DNA from: Taudactylus pleione
Taxonomy: Eukaryota; Chordata; Amphibia; Anura; Myobatrachidae
Assembly (NCBI GenBank): GCA_031769625.1
Contig: JAUIMM010000003.1
Location: 3,510,501-3,574,500 of the forward strand
Direction of reading: 5' to 3'
DNA: 64,000 nucleotides
Shown: positions 45,470 through 57,015 of the stretch, in pieces
Layout of the letters: the number at the start of each line of letters is the position of its first letter
Position numbering within the stretch: position 1 is the first letter of the stretch
Notes under the pieces: model-generated
The model's input: the letters and a program-made list of their open reading frames with translations, nothing else
The model's database searches: none
Told to the model about the DNA's origin: nothing
Position numbers and translations under genes: made by a program

Positions 45470-46480
45470 GGGCCAGATTAACATTGGGGCCAGTGGCGCA
45501 ACTACTGCCCCCGCAGCGGCTTGGAGGCGAAGGTAGCTTGGGGGCGACGGGGGCAGTAGTTACGCCACTCAGTGGCAGAACTCCCGTAACTACGGCGGGG
45601 GCAGGGGGTGCGGTCGCACCCCCTGCACCCTCCATCTGCCGGGCGCCCGCAGAGTGTGTTACCAGCGGGCGCCTGGCTCCTATTCAAACCCTCGGCAGCA
45701 GCCGGAGGATGGAGTTCCCTCCGTCTTCCGGGTCCCGCAGGGCACTATGGGAGTGACGCCATGATGTCACTCCCATAGTGCCGAGGAGCGGACGCTGGGG
45801 ACGGAGCTCAGGAGTGAACTCCGTCTTCTGGGTCCCGCAGAGCACTATGGGAGTGACTTCATGACGTCACTCCCATAGTGCCGAGGAGCGGACGCCGGGG
45901 TATGGACGGCAGCAGCACTGGAGCGGGGATAAAGGTAAGTGGTTTTTTTTGCGTGTGTTTGTGTGCGCGCGGGGGAGGGGGGCAACTACAGAGGGCTAAC
46001 TACTGGGGGCAACTACAGAGGGCTAACTACTGGGGGCTCACTACAGGGGGCAACTACAGGGGGCTCACTACTGGGGGCAACCACAGGGGGCTCACTACTG
46101 GGGGCAACTACAGGGGGCTCACTACTGAGGGCAACTACAGGGGGCAACTACAGGGGGCAACTACTGGAAGGGGCACAACTACAGGGGGCACTACTTGATG
46201 GGGCACAACTACAAGGGGCACTGCATATGGGCACAACTACAAGGGGCACTACTTGAAGGGCCGCAACTACAAGGGGCACTGCATATGGGTACAACTACAG
46301 GGGGCACTACTTTAAAGGGCACAATTACAGGGGGCCCTGCATAATGGGCACTACTACAGGGGACATTGCATAAGGGGCACTATTACAGGGGACATTGCAT
46401 AAGGGGCACTAGTATAGGGGGCATTGCATTTTGGGGCACAACTACAGGGGGCACTGTATAAGGGGCTCTAACTTGATGCA
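45470..46480. repeat. GC-rich element with a 100-bp duplication and a GGGGCAACTACA minisatellite
   Basis: It begins GGGCCAGATTAACATTGGGG, typical of the edge of a dispersed DNA transposon in frogs. At 45715-45905 a block of about 100 bp is present twice (CCGTCTTCCGGGTCCCGCAG at 45721 and CCGTCTTCTGGGTCCCGCAG at 45821), each with the palindrome GGGAGTGACGYCATGAYGTCACTCCC read in two parts. From about 45975 to 46460 runs an irregular array of GGGGGCAACTACAG, GGGGGCTCACTACT and GGGGCACTGCATA units. Short open frames here follow the repeat. Confidence 0.6.
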
Positions 46481-46599
46481 CACAGTTTACAGGTTATAAA
46501 CTATGTTCCCAATTATCTGGTTCTACACGGACATAAAAACTGTGCAACCTATCTTGAGCTGAGGTGACAGACTGGCAGGAGCAGAAAGGAGGGTTGGTG

Positions 46600-46945
46600 A
46601 AGTAGATCTGTCAAGGTGGGATGTAATGGGCATTACTTTTTGGCATTACTGTGTGCACAATGTGCTATTAGGGGCATTACTTTGTGGCATAATGTGTTGT
46701 ATGTGGCATTACTGTGTGGCATAATGTGTTGTATGTGGCATTACAATGTGGCATAATGTGAAATAGGGGCATTACAGCATGGCATAAATTTGTATAAGGG
46801 TTTTACTGTATGTCATTATGTGTTATACGTGGCATTATTGTGTGGCATGTGTAAGGGGCATTTCAGTGTGGCATAATGTGTTGTAAGGGGCGTTCCAGTG
46901 TGGCACACTGTGTTATAAGTGGCAATCCTTAGTATGTCATAATGT
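46600..46945. repeat. GTGGCATAATGTG minisatellite
   Basis: Imperfect units of about 35-40 bp are built from GGGGCATTACTTTGTGGC, ATAATGTGTTGTATGTGGCA and variants. The units are more diverged than in the 35-kb complex, so the array is older or less active. Confidence 0.65.
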
Positions 46946-48079
46946 GGAAGGCACGTTGCTGTATCATGTAACCACACATCTTAAACGTCGTCTTTGTGTG
47001 TGTTTGATCTTTGGTCGGGGGGGGGGGGGGCGCCTGAAACTTTTTTGGCTTGGGGGAGCCACATACATACATTGGGGAGGAGCGATATCAGCGCACATAA
47101 CGTGCGCTGATGCTGCTTCGCTTTTTCATACATCTCCCCCATGATGCTCTAATCCCGAAGTAACGAACTCTTATACTACACAGGTAACTACAACTGCATT
47201 AATTTGCAGGGGCGCTGAGGGGCGGAAAGTACTAATGAAATGGGCCTGGGCCAGCTGTGCAGAAGAAGACATGCCCCCACCCCCAATGCGGCACGTGGTG
47301 CCTTCTGCAACTGGGGACACCCCCCTGTATTACGTAGGCCAGATGTATCTTTCAGCGGCCCTGTTAATTTGATAATTAGTTTGGAAGCACAGGAGTATTA
47401 TGTACCAGGGTGAAAGGTCATGTTAAAGAATCTGCAGAACATTTTTTTTCCTATTAAACTAAGCTTGGGCCTCCATAGGTAATTCTCCTGTGCTATATAT
47501 AGTTTGAGCAGAGACATATTTATAGATTTATGGGGGGGGGATCTGAGACTTCCTGAAAATACAATTTCCATAACAGATTTCAGACAGACGGGTGACTCAT
47601 CCCATGAATGAATATGTAACCTGTCAGCTTTATGTTCCACTTTTATGTTTAAGTTATAGCCGGTGTTAGTGACATTGTCATGGTGTGATGTCATTTCTAT
47701 TACTGGTGGGTAGAATGATGTTATTCTTCTGAACTTGAAGCGTGTGTAGGGTAAAGGATTGTAATAACAGAGAAACGGCCACCGGAGTGGATTCCAAATG
47801 CAACATTTCGTCTTATCTGCTGAGTTATTACACTGCCATAATTAATATTTATTTGGCATGTTTTAAAGTAGAAAAATAACCGATACTTTTTTTTTTAGTG
47901 AAACCCAACTGATACATTTAGAACAACAGTTTTATTTCATGTTTTTTCTTAATTTTTTTTTTATTTTTGTGTGATTTGCAGTCATTTCCTATTAATATTC
48001 CTTCACACCGTACTATAACAAGCGGGTGACTCTGAGAGCAGCAGAAGCTGGGGGTCATCTCTGACGGAATCAGTATGAT
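46946..48079. other. Intronic sequence with a poly-G run
   Basis: A run of about a dozen G sits near 47018-47030, followed by CGCCTGAAACTTTTTTGGCT, which may be the edge of the element starting at 45470. From about 47140 to 48079 I see no exon and no defined repeat. T-rich runs occur at 47886-47965. Confidence 0.4.
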
Positions 48080-48595
48080 TTACCGCTAGCCGCATGGCCG
48101 GCAGTTTTAATCCTGACAGCCCGGCAAGGGTGAAGATCTCGATTGCTAGTTTAGGTAAGTAACACTAACCTAATTCCCTACCCTAACCTGCTCCCCAAGT
48201 GCCTAACCCTAACCACTCTCTGTGCCTAAACCTAACCCCCCCTTCCAAACAGCCTAAACCTAAGTTTCCTGGGGGGGGTGCTTAACCCTAACCTCCCCCG
48301 GGGGTACCTAACCCTAACCCCCCCTTCCCCTAGCCTAACCCTAACCCTTCCGGGGGGGTGCCTAACCCGAAGTCCCCCCCGGAGGCCCCTAACCCAACCC
48401 CCCCCTGTGGTGCAGCTGTCAGCGCCCGGCTTACCTATCAGGATGCCTGGCGTCGGGCTCCCAAGCATAGGTAAAATGACAGGCATCGGGAATTCGACGA
48501 CTGTTGTTAGACCCTTGCCAGGATTAGACAGTCCGGATGCCGATGCTCGGCATTTAGACCGTCAGCACCCCGACTGCACACCTCTCTGACAGCCA
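48080..48595. repeat. CCCTAA-rich dispersed element, copy 2
   Basis: The core 48160-48400 reads AACACTAACCTAATTCCCTA, CCTAACCCTAACC and GGGGGTACCTAACCCTAACC. The left flank is CAGCCCGGCAAGGGTGAAG and the right flank carries ATGCCTGGCGTCGGGCTCCC and GGATGCCGATGCTCGG. It is the best match to the copy at 8690-9160. Confidence 0.6.
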
Positions 48596-48982
48596 ACTAT
48601 TCCCATTATAACATTCTCTGAGATGGTAGAACCAGAACATAAAGAGAAAAGGAAGAAGAGGTGATGCTGATGGGGGCAGGTACAAAACAAATTCACCATG
48701 GTGGTGACCAGACAATCTGCAATACTGCTTAGTAATGCTGAAATCGTCTACGGATAATAATAATTTAGTGTAACTTCAGGATATAGTCATAATGGTGACA
48801 TTCATAATGACGGCACCAGGGTGTCGACATTAGTGAAATGACGACATTGAACATGTCGTCACCTGTAGAATAATGACAGGCAAGGGCCGGCAGCAGAGGG
48901 TTAGGGTTAGGCTGCAGGAAGGGATGCTACCCATAGTTCTACAGAAGAACAGTTTTGCAGGGAGAGCTGACTGGGAACTCAT
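48596..48982. other. Intronic sequence, TGTCGACATT-type low-complexity segment
   Basis: At about 48770-48880 several short phrases alternate GTCGACATT, GACGACATTG and ATGTCGTC, suggesting the remains of a small fold-back element. A GGGTTAGGGTTAGGC phrase follows at about 48899. No exon is seen. Confidence 0.35.
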
Positions 48983-49558
48983 ACCCTGATTCAGACCCGC
49001 TCGCTGGATGCGTATGCAAATTTGTCAAAGTGACACCACGGGAAGCGATCGCTCGCCAAGGCATAAGCACGCCCACCATGTCTTAGCGAGCGGCCACTTT
49101 GTGTATGCGTACGCCCAATCGCACAGGCAGAGCTGCCCCCCAGCAACACGTCATCTCCAGGAAGTGTATTAAAACATTGGTACATCGAGCACCATCGGAT
49201 GTGAACGCAGCGCTTGAGGAAGCTTTACCCTACTGCAAGCATTGCGAGGAAATAAGTGTAAAAAAAATGGCAAGTGACGTGTACTATGACGCTGCCTGTT
49301 AATTATGCACGCCTCTAAAACGGCGTTGAAACACTCTGGCACGCCTGCGTTCGCTTCTCCAACCCCCCCGTTATTAGTGGCCTGCCCCTGTTACCACCCA
49401 CAAACAGCCTCTCCTGTCACTCATTACCCTGGGATGCCTTTGCTGGGCGAGTGAGTGGTATGCGATCGCAGTGAGTAGTTCGCGTGCGCATGCGTGTACG
49501 CAGAACATCGGTCCGCTTGCGAGCGCATGCATATAGCGAACGGGTCTGAATCAGGACC
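48983..49558. mobile_element. Harbinger-like miniature element, CCTGATTCAGACCCGCTCGC type
   Basis: The ends are ACCCTGATTCAGACCCGC (left) and its approximate inverse GCGAACGGGTCTGAATCAGGACC (right). The interior has AAACGGCGTTGAAAC and TGCGATCGCAGTGAG phrases and is related to the next element. The left duplication is unclear; the right end abuts the TSD of the next copy. Confidence 0.65.
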
Positions 49559-49561
49559 TCA

Positions 49562-50172
49562 GAGCCTGATTCAGACCCACTCACTAGGCTTCGTTCACAC
49601 GCAGCTGGCTGATTTTCGCTACCTGCGCATGTGTAAAAGACGCAGAGCGCATGCGCGAACCAGTCACTGGGATCGGGAAGCGATTGCAAGTCTAACACAG
49701 ACGGCTCCCTAGATTGAGTGACAGGACGAGCCGTTTGTGGGTGGTGACAGGAGAAGGTCAGTGAAAACGGGGGAGTGGTGGTGCAAACGCAGGCGTGTCT
49801 GAGTGTCATAACGCCATTTCTGGGGCGCGCACAGTTAAGGCGCAGCGTCATAGTACACGTCACCTGGCTGTGTAACAGACTGCAGCGATCGCAGTGCTTG
49901 CGGTAGGGTATGGTCAGGCACAAGTGCTGCGTATGGCTTCGATGGTTCTCGATGTTACTGATTGTTACATACACTTACTGGGGATTACGTGTGTAACGAA
50001 GGAAAAGTGGGTGTCTTATGACTGGCTAGAGGGCATCTTACATCCAGCACGCGATCGCACGCTAAGACATAGTGGGCGTGCTAATGTTTTGCGTGCGATC
50101 ACGGCATTTGCATACTTTGAGCTGTACGGCTACGAGCGAACGCAGCTCTGCGAGTGGGTCTGAATCGGGCCC
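49562..50172. mobile_element. Harbinger-like miniature element, TSD TCA
   Basis: It starts GAGCCTGATTCAGACCCACT and ends AGTGGGTCTGAATCGGGCCC, with TCA on both sides (49559-49561 and 50173-50175). It is 611 bp and sits three bases from the preceding relative. Confidence 0.78.
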
Positions 50173-50663
50173 TCAGGCCCTGTGATATGACATAAGCTCC
50201 TTTTTAATTTCCGGTTCCAGGCCTTGGGATCCTTCATCTGGCAATGGTTGAGAACAAAGAGAAGAAAGCCTATATCATTACTTACTACGATGAAATATCA
50301 CAGTGAAAAGCCCCGTGGGAAAAATAAACACTTCCCCTAGAGAAAATAATTTATCTCCGCCGAACTTAATTACGTTGTTAAAATATTTTAGTTTTCCGTA
50401 ATGAATTGGGCAGAAACAATGACGATGGGCGCTCCTTCGTCCTGTCTGGCTTCAAAGGATAACCCTAAGAAATTGACAAGCCAGTGTTACATCGTAATCC
50501 AGTGCACCATCATCTGGCCGTCAAAAGGAGTCTACTTATATAGGCCTGGGGCACAGCATGTCTTCGTTTCCCCTAATAATTTTCCAAGGCAACTTATGTC
50601 ATAATGTGTGCTCTAACTTAGAGGAGTTCCAAACTGCTTCTTACCAATGAGTGGTGAGACTGA

Positions 50664-51214
50664 GGGGGTCATTCAGACTCGGTCGTTAGCGCCGATGCTC
50701 TCGGACCGTGTCGATGGCCCCCCACAGAGCATGCGCACAACGGCGCCGGCGTCGTCGTGCGCATGCGTGAGACTCGTTACGACCGACAGCGCCGGTCGTA
50801 GCGGGTCTCGATCCAAAGGGGGCGAGCTGTCGATGTTGATTGACAGCTCGCCCCGTTTGGAAGGCGGGCCAGGGGGGTGGCAGCCCAAACGGAGGCGTTC
50901 CCATGGGAACGCCTACCGTTTGGGGGCGGCCCCACTGACATCACTAGTGATGTCAGTGGAGAGCTTCCGGCTCAGACAGAGCCAGAAGCTCTCCGGGGCT
51001 TACGACAAGGGAGACCCTACCCTAGGGTCTCGTCGTAAGCCCCGATGGTCGCGATGGTCTCTGACCATCGCGACCATCACCGGAGTGGTCGTTAGAGCTG
51101 TGGGTGTTAACCCACAGCCTAACGACCGCAACAGAGGCGGGCGGTCAGGATGCAAGTGGCCGCCCAGTTTCTGAGCGACCGCTTGCATCCTCCGACCGCC
51201 TCTGAATGAGGCCC
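50664..51214. mobile_element. Harbinger-like miniature element, TSD TGA
   Basis: It starts GGGGGTCATTCAGACTCGG and ends GACCGCCTCTGAATGAGGCCC, flanked by TGA (50661-50663 and 51215-51217). It contains strong internal inverted pairs, for example GGGGGCGAGCTGTCGA with GACAGCTCGCCCC and CCCTACCCTAGGGTC. It is 551 bp and GC-rich compared with its surroundings. Confidence 0.8.
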
Positions 51215-51402
51215 TGAGTTCTTGTTACCTAATTTCCACCACACCGCCCTGACACCTCTCTGCGTGGAGGCCAAAGCCAACAATAAATCTACTCAAAACC
51301 CAGCCAGGATCCATGGAATGTTGATTGGTTTTACTTGAAAATCTGGCCACATTTCCGTGAACAATCAATCATTGCTATGCACCACCCAGTGATGCCCTAG
51401 AG

Positions 51403-51540
51403 CAGTGGCTCCCAAACTGGGTGCCGTGGCATCCTGGGATGCCTCAGGGCACTTGCAGGGGTGCCATGGCTTGGTGGTCTAGTACCAAATGAAATTATTA
51501 ATAGTCAATGTGTAAAACCAGTGCTGATGGCTGCCGATTA
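51403..51540. mobile_element. hAT-type end: CAGTGGCTCCCAAACTGGG repeat
   Basis: The sequence CAGTGGCTCCCAAACTGGGT, GCCGTGGCATCCTGGGATGC is the start of a dispersed hAT-like repeat common in frogs. The right end was not located; a different repeat (AGAAATGTGCGGTTTGG) begins near 51540. Confidence 0.5.
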
Positions 51541-51916
51541 GAAATGTGCGGTTTGGTTTTCCCGAAAAACGAACACATCCCAACTTTGGGGTTCTGAGTC
51601 AAACAGAGTCTTGGCTCGGATCACTTTTGGGGTTCCGAGTAGTACGAAGTCCCGGCTCAGGTCTGCTGTAACTTCAGATAACAGATTTAAAAAACGAATC
51701 TCAAGTTTTGGATTGCATGTAAACAGGTTCAAATTCCATGATTTTAGCTGTTTTTTTATCAATTTTAAAGAAACCCAAAACCAAATTTGAACCAAAAACA
51801 CTTGAGGGTGGTTTTGCCAAAACCATTACTTTCAAAGTGATAAGTGCCAAGATTGGTTCTCTGTGCGGATTCCATGTGTTTCTCAAGCTTTGAGCACCTA
51901 TCAACATCAATCTAGG

Positions 51917-52484
51917 ACCTGTTCGCTAAATGCGTTCGCACACAGCCAAAGTATGCAAATCCCGCGATCGCAATTAGCAAGCCCACTAGGTCTTGGAATG
52001 CGATCGCAGTGTGTATTTAGACGCCCACCAGCCTGTCTTAAGACGCCCACTTTCCCACGTCATCTCCAGGAAGTGTATGCAACAATCAGTAACATCGAGT
52101 ACCATCGGACCCATTCGCAGCACTTGTAGCTGACCATACCCTACCGCAAGCACTGTGATTGCTTCAGTGTGTAATTCAGCCATGTCGTGTATTATGACGC
52201 TGCGTCTTAATGATGCACGCCTCTGAAATGGCGTTAAGACGCACAAACACGCCTGCATTCGCACCACCACACCCCCGTTTCCATCGACAATCCCTTGTCA
52301 CCACCCACAAACGGCTCGTCCCGTCACTCAATCTAGCGAGGTGGCTAAGCGCTGCGAGCGAACGCTTACCGATCGCATGGACTAGTTCGCGCACTCACTC
52401 TGCGTCTTATTACGCATGCGCACATTGCAAACATCGGCAGGCTACGTGCGAATGCAGCCTAGCGAGCGGGTCTGAATCGGGCCC
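51917..52484. mobile_element. Harbinger-like miniature element, TSD CTA
   Basis: It starts GGACCTGTTCGCTAAATGCG and ends GCGAGCGGGTCTGAATCGGGCCC, flanked by CTA (51914-51916 and 52485-52487). It is 568 bp. Its left terminus is more diverged than its right. Confidence 0.7.
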
Positions 52485-52777
52485 TAGGACCACTGCTCTC
52501 TGTTGCCATTTCTCTCTCCCCAGTACAGTTTCGGCCATGTTATCCCACATAGACTTCCTGGACGGCACGTTTCTGCAGACATGTTATCTCAATGATCTGT
52601 GTATGCCTGTTTCATGTAACACTCTGTCAGTTGGATGAGGGCACTTGTGTTAATTATTGACAGCAGTACCAGGTCTATGGCTAGGCAGTGACAAAGCGCT
52701 ACATACATTCCAGTTATAACTCGGAGCGGCGAGGTTTATAAAAAATGAAGAGGCCGTAATACTGTCATTGTGTCATT

Positions 52778-53450
52778 GGGGCAGCAAGCTAGGCAAAGTG
52801 GTTAGCATTACTGTCTTGGGTTTGATTCTCAGCAAGACTCTATGGGCAGGATGTACTAAGCATCGCATGCGCGATGCGGTATATCGTACATACCGCAGTA
52901 TCAACTGCGCTAAGTACCTAGAATATCGCAAAGGAATGCTCTCCCAAGTATTACACCCAGAAGTCCCTCTGACGTCCTTCTGTGCATGCGCACGAGGGGT
53001 GCGGGGGGTTGATGGGAGGGATCCGACTGGATCCCTCTCAGGGAAGGTGTCCCGGTAAGAAACCCATAGGCTTCTACTGGGCAATGCCACCAGAAAAAGG
53101 GCGCTACCCATCGGGACGAAGCGGTGCTTTGTACATATGGTGAATGCTGTAAAACCCTTGAAAACTGCTTTCGCAGGGTTTTTGATGCATTTTCCCCTTT
53201 AGTACATCCTGTCCTATCTGTGTGGAGTTTGTATGTTCCCCCATGTTTCTTCCCATAATCCAAAAACATACTTTTAGATAAACTGGATTCCCACATAAAT
53301 ATAACCCTAGTGTGTCTATGTGGAAGGAGAATATAGTGTAAGCTCCTGGGGCAGGGACTGATGTGAATGACTGAAATATTCTCTGTAAAAACACTGTGGA
53401 ATATGCGAACTCTGTATAAAATACTTAATAAACTAATAATTCTACACAAA
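52778..53450 (+). mobile_element. tRNA-derived SINE split by a miniature element
   Basis: The head has tRNA-like promoter boxes: AAAGTGGTTAGCATTACTG (box A region) and GGGTTTGATTCTC (box B). The body resumes after the insert with CTGTGTGGAGTTTGTATGTT, a TAACCCTAGTGTGTC phrase, then GTAAGCTCCTGGGGCAGGGA and a TTAATAAACTAATAA tail. A minus-strand copy lies at 57938-58200. Vertebrate SINEs of this layout are transcribed by RNA polymerase III and moved by a LINE. Confidence 0.72.
52844..53215. mobile_element. Miniature element inserted in the SINE, TSD TAT
   Basis: The termini GGGCAGGATGTACTAAGC and TTAGTACATCCTGTCC are inverted. TAT flanks both ends (52841-52843 and 53216-53218). It is 372 bp. 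Related sequence is found at 60190-60362 (right half) and 63460-63760 (CCAGAAGCCCCTCTGGTGTC onward). Confidence 0.8.
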
Positions 53451-53559
53451 AAGCCATAGTTTATGTTCTGCGCTTTTGGTGCACATGTAACTTTTTGCTA
53501 TTCCATTATTTGTCCAGGGTCACTCATGATTCAAATAAATTCAGTTTACTTGATATGAA

Positions 53560-53926
53560 GGGCAAAATTTACTAAGCGGCGGTTTGACGGCGGGTTCTAT
53601 TCTATTCTATTCTAAACCCCGGCAGTTTGGTGGCGGGTTCTATTCTATTCTAAACCCCGGGGGTTTGGTGACGGTTTTGCAGTGGTTTCTAAATGACAGC
53701 CCTGTTCTATTCTATTCTAAAATGTGTTTTGACTGGTTTGGCAGCGGTTTTGCTATCTGCAGATTTACAAAGGCCAAAACCGCTGCAAAACTGCCATCAA
53801 AACACATTTTAGAATATAATAGAACAGGGCTGTCATTTAGAAACCGCTGCAAAACCGTCACCAAACCCCCGGGGTTTAGAACAGAATAGAACCCGCCATC
53901 AAACCGCCGCTTAGTAAATTTTGCCC
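53560..53926. mobile_element. Near-perfect 367-bp palindromic element, TSD GAA
   Basis: The left arm GGGCAAAATTTACTAAGCGG is the inverse of the right terminus CCGCTTAGTAAATTTTGCCC. The arms remain complementary nearly to the centre (about 53755), with repeated GGGTTCTATTCTATTC phrases in the left arm. GAA flanks both ends (53557-53559 and 53927-53929). It could fold into one long hairpin. Confidence 0.85.
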
Positions 53927-53929
53927 GAA

Positions 53930-54970
53930 GTGTCCTTGTCAGCTATTCTGCGGGCTGAGAGAAGCAGCCACAGTATGGCGGCCAAACGTGCGTGATAACC
54001 TCATTAGGATCAGGGACCAATTCTATAATAACAGATATATACAAATTTCCAAACAGATGCACACGTTAATTGCTAGGACAATAATACAATAGCTGTTTTA
54101 AACTCTGCAAACATAAACATTTATAAACTGACTGTTACAATGGAAATGAGGCCCTTAGTGCGCATTTTGATCAAATTGTGGTAAGGTGACCTCTCTACTA
54201 TATATGGTGTAATATGAATGCCATGGGGTAGACACATTATTGGTCTTTAATAAGCAATAAATAAGAATATGGAAGAAATTCTTCCGTTACTAAGCTGGCC
54301 ATTGTTATTCGCCCCCGCAAATCTCATCCCCGGTTGGCGTCTCTACTAAATACATATGAAAGGCTTAATAATAATAACCCTGTACAACGTCCACACACAA
54401 GAGCCAGTGATTGAACGAGGGTGGAATTGACATGGCCCAGTTCTATCTGAACATCTAACAGCGTCTGAGAACATAATGGCCAGGCAGCTGGGTAATGACA
54501 CAGCGACGGTGGAATTTCTGGAAGAAAGACTGCAGGAAAAAAAAAAAAAGAGGAGGAAGCAGGAGGCTGAAATGTGTGGAAGAGATTAGTGAGAAACATG
54601 ACATTGAGGGCTACCGAGATTGAAAGGGCTTCTGCATCTTACACATGGAGAGCCTCCTCGGGGACCGGGGAACAAAAGCTCAGTAGCTGCGCTGAGAAGT
54701 GGAAAATAATATCATCGTTAAGTGGGGGGATCAGGGGGTCGGGAAGGAGACTCTGTACAATTTTATCAGAGATTGCAAAGCGATTACAGATTGAATAATA
54801 GAGTAAGAATGTAGCATTGTGTACAGCTTATTGTGCATTGCTGGTATCCATGGTACTGTATGGTTAGCCCAAGCAAGCAAGCCAGGCCAGTAAGGTGTTT
54901 GCTGCCACCAGCATTCGTGGTGTCTTCCTGTGTGATTTCAATGGCTGCCAAGGCGGGATGGGTACAGGAC
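53930..54970. other. Intronic sequence, nothing recognised
   Basis: No Ig exon, tandem repeat or inverted-repeat element was recognised. An A run lies at 54537-54549. Short open frames on both strands have no recognisable content. Confidence 0.4.
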
Positions 54971-54972
54971 AT

Positions 54973-55352
54973 ACTTGTCTACCCTCCCTATTTGGTCGGG
55001 AGCCTCCCGAAATCGGGTGCCGCTCCCGACCTCCCGGGAAGGCAGGCAATTCTCCCGGCTGCCGTTCACCCTTCCTATCCCCCCCACTATAACCCCTGCA
55101 GCCCCCTTCCCCCTGCAGGGGGGGGGGGGCGGTGACGCGATTCGCGTAATTTTGGCACCGCCCCCTGCTTTACAATGCCTATTTTATCAGCATTGTGTAG
55201 CGGGGGCGGGGCCAAACTGATGCGATCGCGTGACTCCGACCCCGCCACAAGTGATGTCACCCGACCGGCCACTCCCCCTTGTCTCGGCCACGCCCCCCCT
55301 GTCCTGGCGATCTGGCTGCTCCCTCCCGGAAGGAGCAGCCAGAAAGTCGGCA
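54973..55352. repeat. CTCCCGG-palindromic repeat, second copy
   Basis: The segment ACTTGTCTACCCTCCCTATT through GGAAGGAGCAGCCAGAAAGT and GTCGGCAGGTATG matches 4008-4335. It contains the inverted pair GGGAGCCTCCCGAAATCGGG with CTCCCGACCTCCCGGGAAGG and a G run at 55118-55127. Here it is not enclosed by hAT ends, so it is probably an element in its own right. Confidence 0.55.
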
Positions 55353-55690
55353 GGTATGGTACAGGATGCCGAAGCTGGGAATCCCATTGATCAGAATCTC
55401 GACGCCAGCATCCTGACAGGGTTCTCCCCCTCTCCCAACCCTAACCTCCCCGCCTAGTGCCTAAACCTAACATCCCACTCCTCGCACCCTAAACATAAAC
55501 CCCCCCCCCCTTAGTGTCTAACCCTCCCCCTAGTGCCTATTCCCCACCCCCCCAACCCTGCTACTTACCTTTGGGATTCCGGCGTTAGGGTTGCCAGCGC
55601 CGGAATTCTGAGAAGTGTCGGCAATCTGAGCGCCGGTACCCCAGCTGTCGGCACATGAACGGCATCCCGCCAGGGTTGCTAGCAAAACCC
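55353..55690. repeat. CCCTAA-rich dispersed element, copy 3
   Basis: The core 55428-55560 has CCCAACCCTAACCTCCCC, TAGTGCCTAAACCTAAC and CCCTTAGTGTCTAACCC. Flanks carry CTCGACGCCAGCATCCTGAC and GGCGTTAGGGTTGCCAGCGC. It is shorter than the other three copies. Confidence 0.55.
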
Positions 55691-56686
55691 GTATCAACAT
55701 TATATGGTTAAAACAGACCTGCCATGTGCATGGAAAATGCCACCGATAGAGATGGCAAAATATTGCAGCATGTTGCCCAAAGCAACTACCGGACCTGGAG
55801 AGAAGCTCGTGGATGTGACGTAACCCTGGTTCCCAGGCTGCCACTGACACAGCGAGGGGATATGGGGACTGCAGTTTTGTATGTGTAAAACTTTATTAGA
55901 GGGTCCGATTCCAATTTGGGAATAAAGCAAAAAAGAGCAAAGAACTGCACTTCTTGGCAACACCACTCTGCACTGTAGGGGGGGGAGATGTAAAACGTGC
56001 AGAGAGACTTAGATTTGGGAGGAGTGTGTCCAAACTGACATCTAAATTGCAGTGTAACAATAAAGCTGTGCAGTATTTGTGGGCTACATGCAAAAGCAGC
56101 CAGTATTTACCCTACATGCAAATAAGAAATGTATGTATTTTTGTACCCCTTGCATTTCAACATGGTTTGTCCAGGCAGAATTACTTGCTCTGTCTTAAGG
56201 TGCGTCGGCTGCCGGCCACCAGAGTGAGAGGAGGGGGCCCGTGACGGGTGCTGCACACGGGCCTCCTCCGCTCTAAAGACGCTCCTGATCGGCTTCGTGA
56301 TTGTGAGTGGACACTCACGATTTGGACATGCGTCGAAATCGAGCAAATCGTCTAGTGTGTACGCAGCTTTACGCTATTCCCAAATCTAAATCAGGCCCAG
56401 TGTACGTCTGCAAATGCCCTTCTCCAGCAAATTACAACATGTACCGTCCCTTTAAAAGTATAGGATGAGATCCAAGGACTGTCAGCTCTGGTGCACCCAC
56501 CCTCTAAGCCAAGAAATATGTCCTGAGAGGCATCAGAGATTGATGGGGGAAACAAAGCAGGGAGAAAGCTGATATATAAAGTATACAGATATTTTGTTAT
56601 ATACTATTGCTTTAGCCATTGTGCTATTAGAAGGGTTAATAGGTTAAGAAGAAAGTATTTTGTAAGACACCCTTATACATTCTCTG
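55691..56686. other. Intronic sequence, fragments of dispersed repeats only
   Basis: At 56213-56270 the phrase GAGGAGGGGGCCCGTGACGG resembles the right part of the composite at 9413-9835. A GTGTGTACGCAGCTTTACGC to AAATCAGGCCC segment near 56355-56398 looks like an element edge. No exon found. Confidence 0.35.
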
Positions 56687-57015
56687 GGCCTGATTCAGCT
56701 TGCGGGTGGCAACAGGGGAGGCTCTCGACCATTTCGGGAAAGAGTAGGTAAGTATGGGACGGAGAATGCAGCTTTTGTCGCAGTGGCACTGACAAAGACA
56801 GCCATGTTCAGAGAGAGATTCTGCGCAATCTCCAATGGTGCGACCGATGTGTCCGATGGTGCATCTTAATATACACGGCATCGGATTAGCGCTGCAGCCG
56901 GTGAACGTCTCCGTACGAATCCCATCGGCTGCAGCGCTGGCATAAAGGAGCAGCTGCACTGCGGCAAAAGAGTCGCAGGCTGTAATAGCGCGCACCACTA
57001 AACCAGGCCCTCCGT
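56687..57015. mobile_element. Diverged GGGCCTGATTCAG miniature element
   Basis: The left end GGGCCTGATTCAGCTTGCGG and a right end near TAAACCAGGCCC (about 57000-57012) suggest a short member of the Harbinger-like family. Internal inverted pairs include CGCTGCAGCCG and CGGCTGCAGCGC (56890-56940). Duplication not confirmed. Confidence 0.45.

Noticed and set aside
45878..46256. Glycine-rich open frames (RGLTTGGN-type) at 45.9-46.3 kb
   Set aside because: They are translations of the GGGGCAACTACA minisatellite.
53584..53889. 101-codon frame through the 53.6-53.9 kb palindrome
   Set aside because: It is explained by the palindromic element and its TCTAT repeats; no protein signature.
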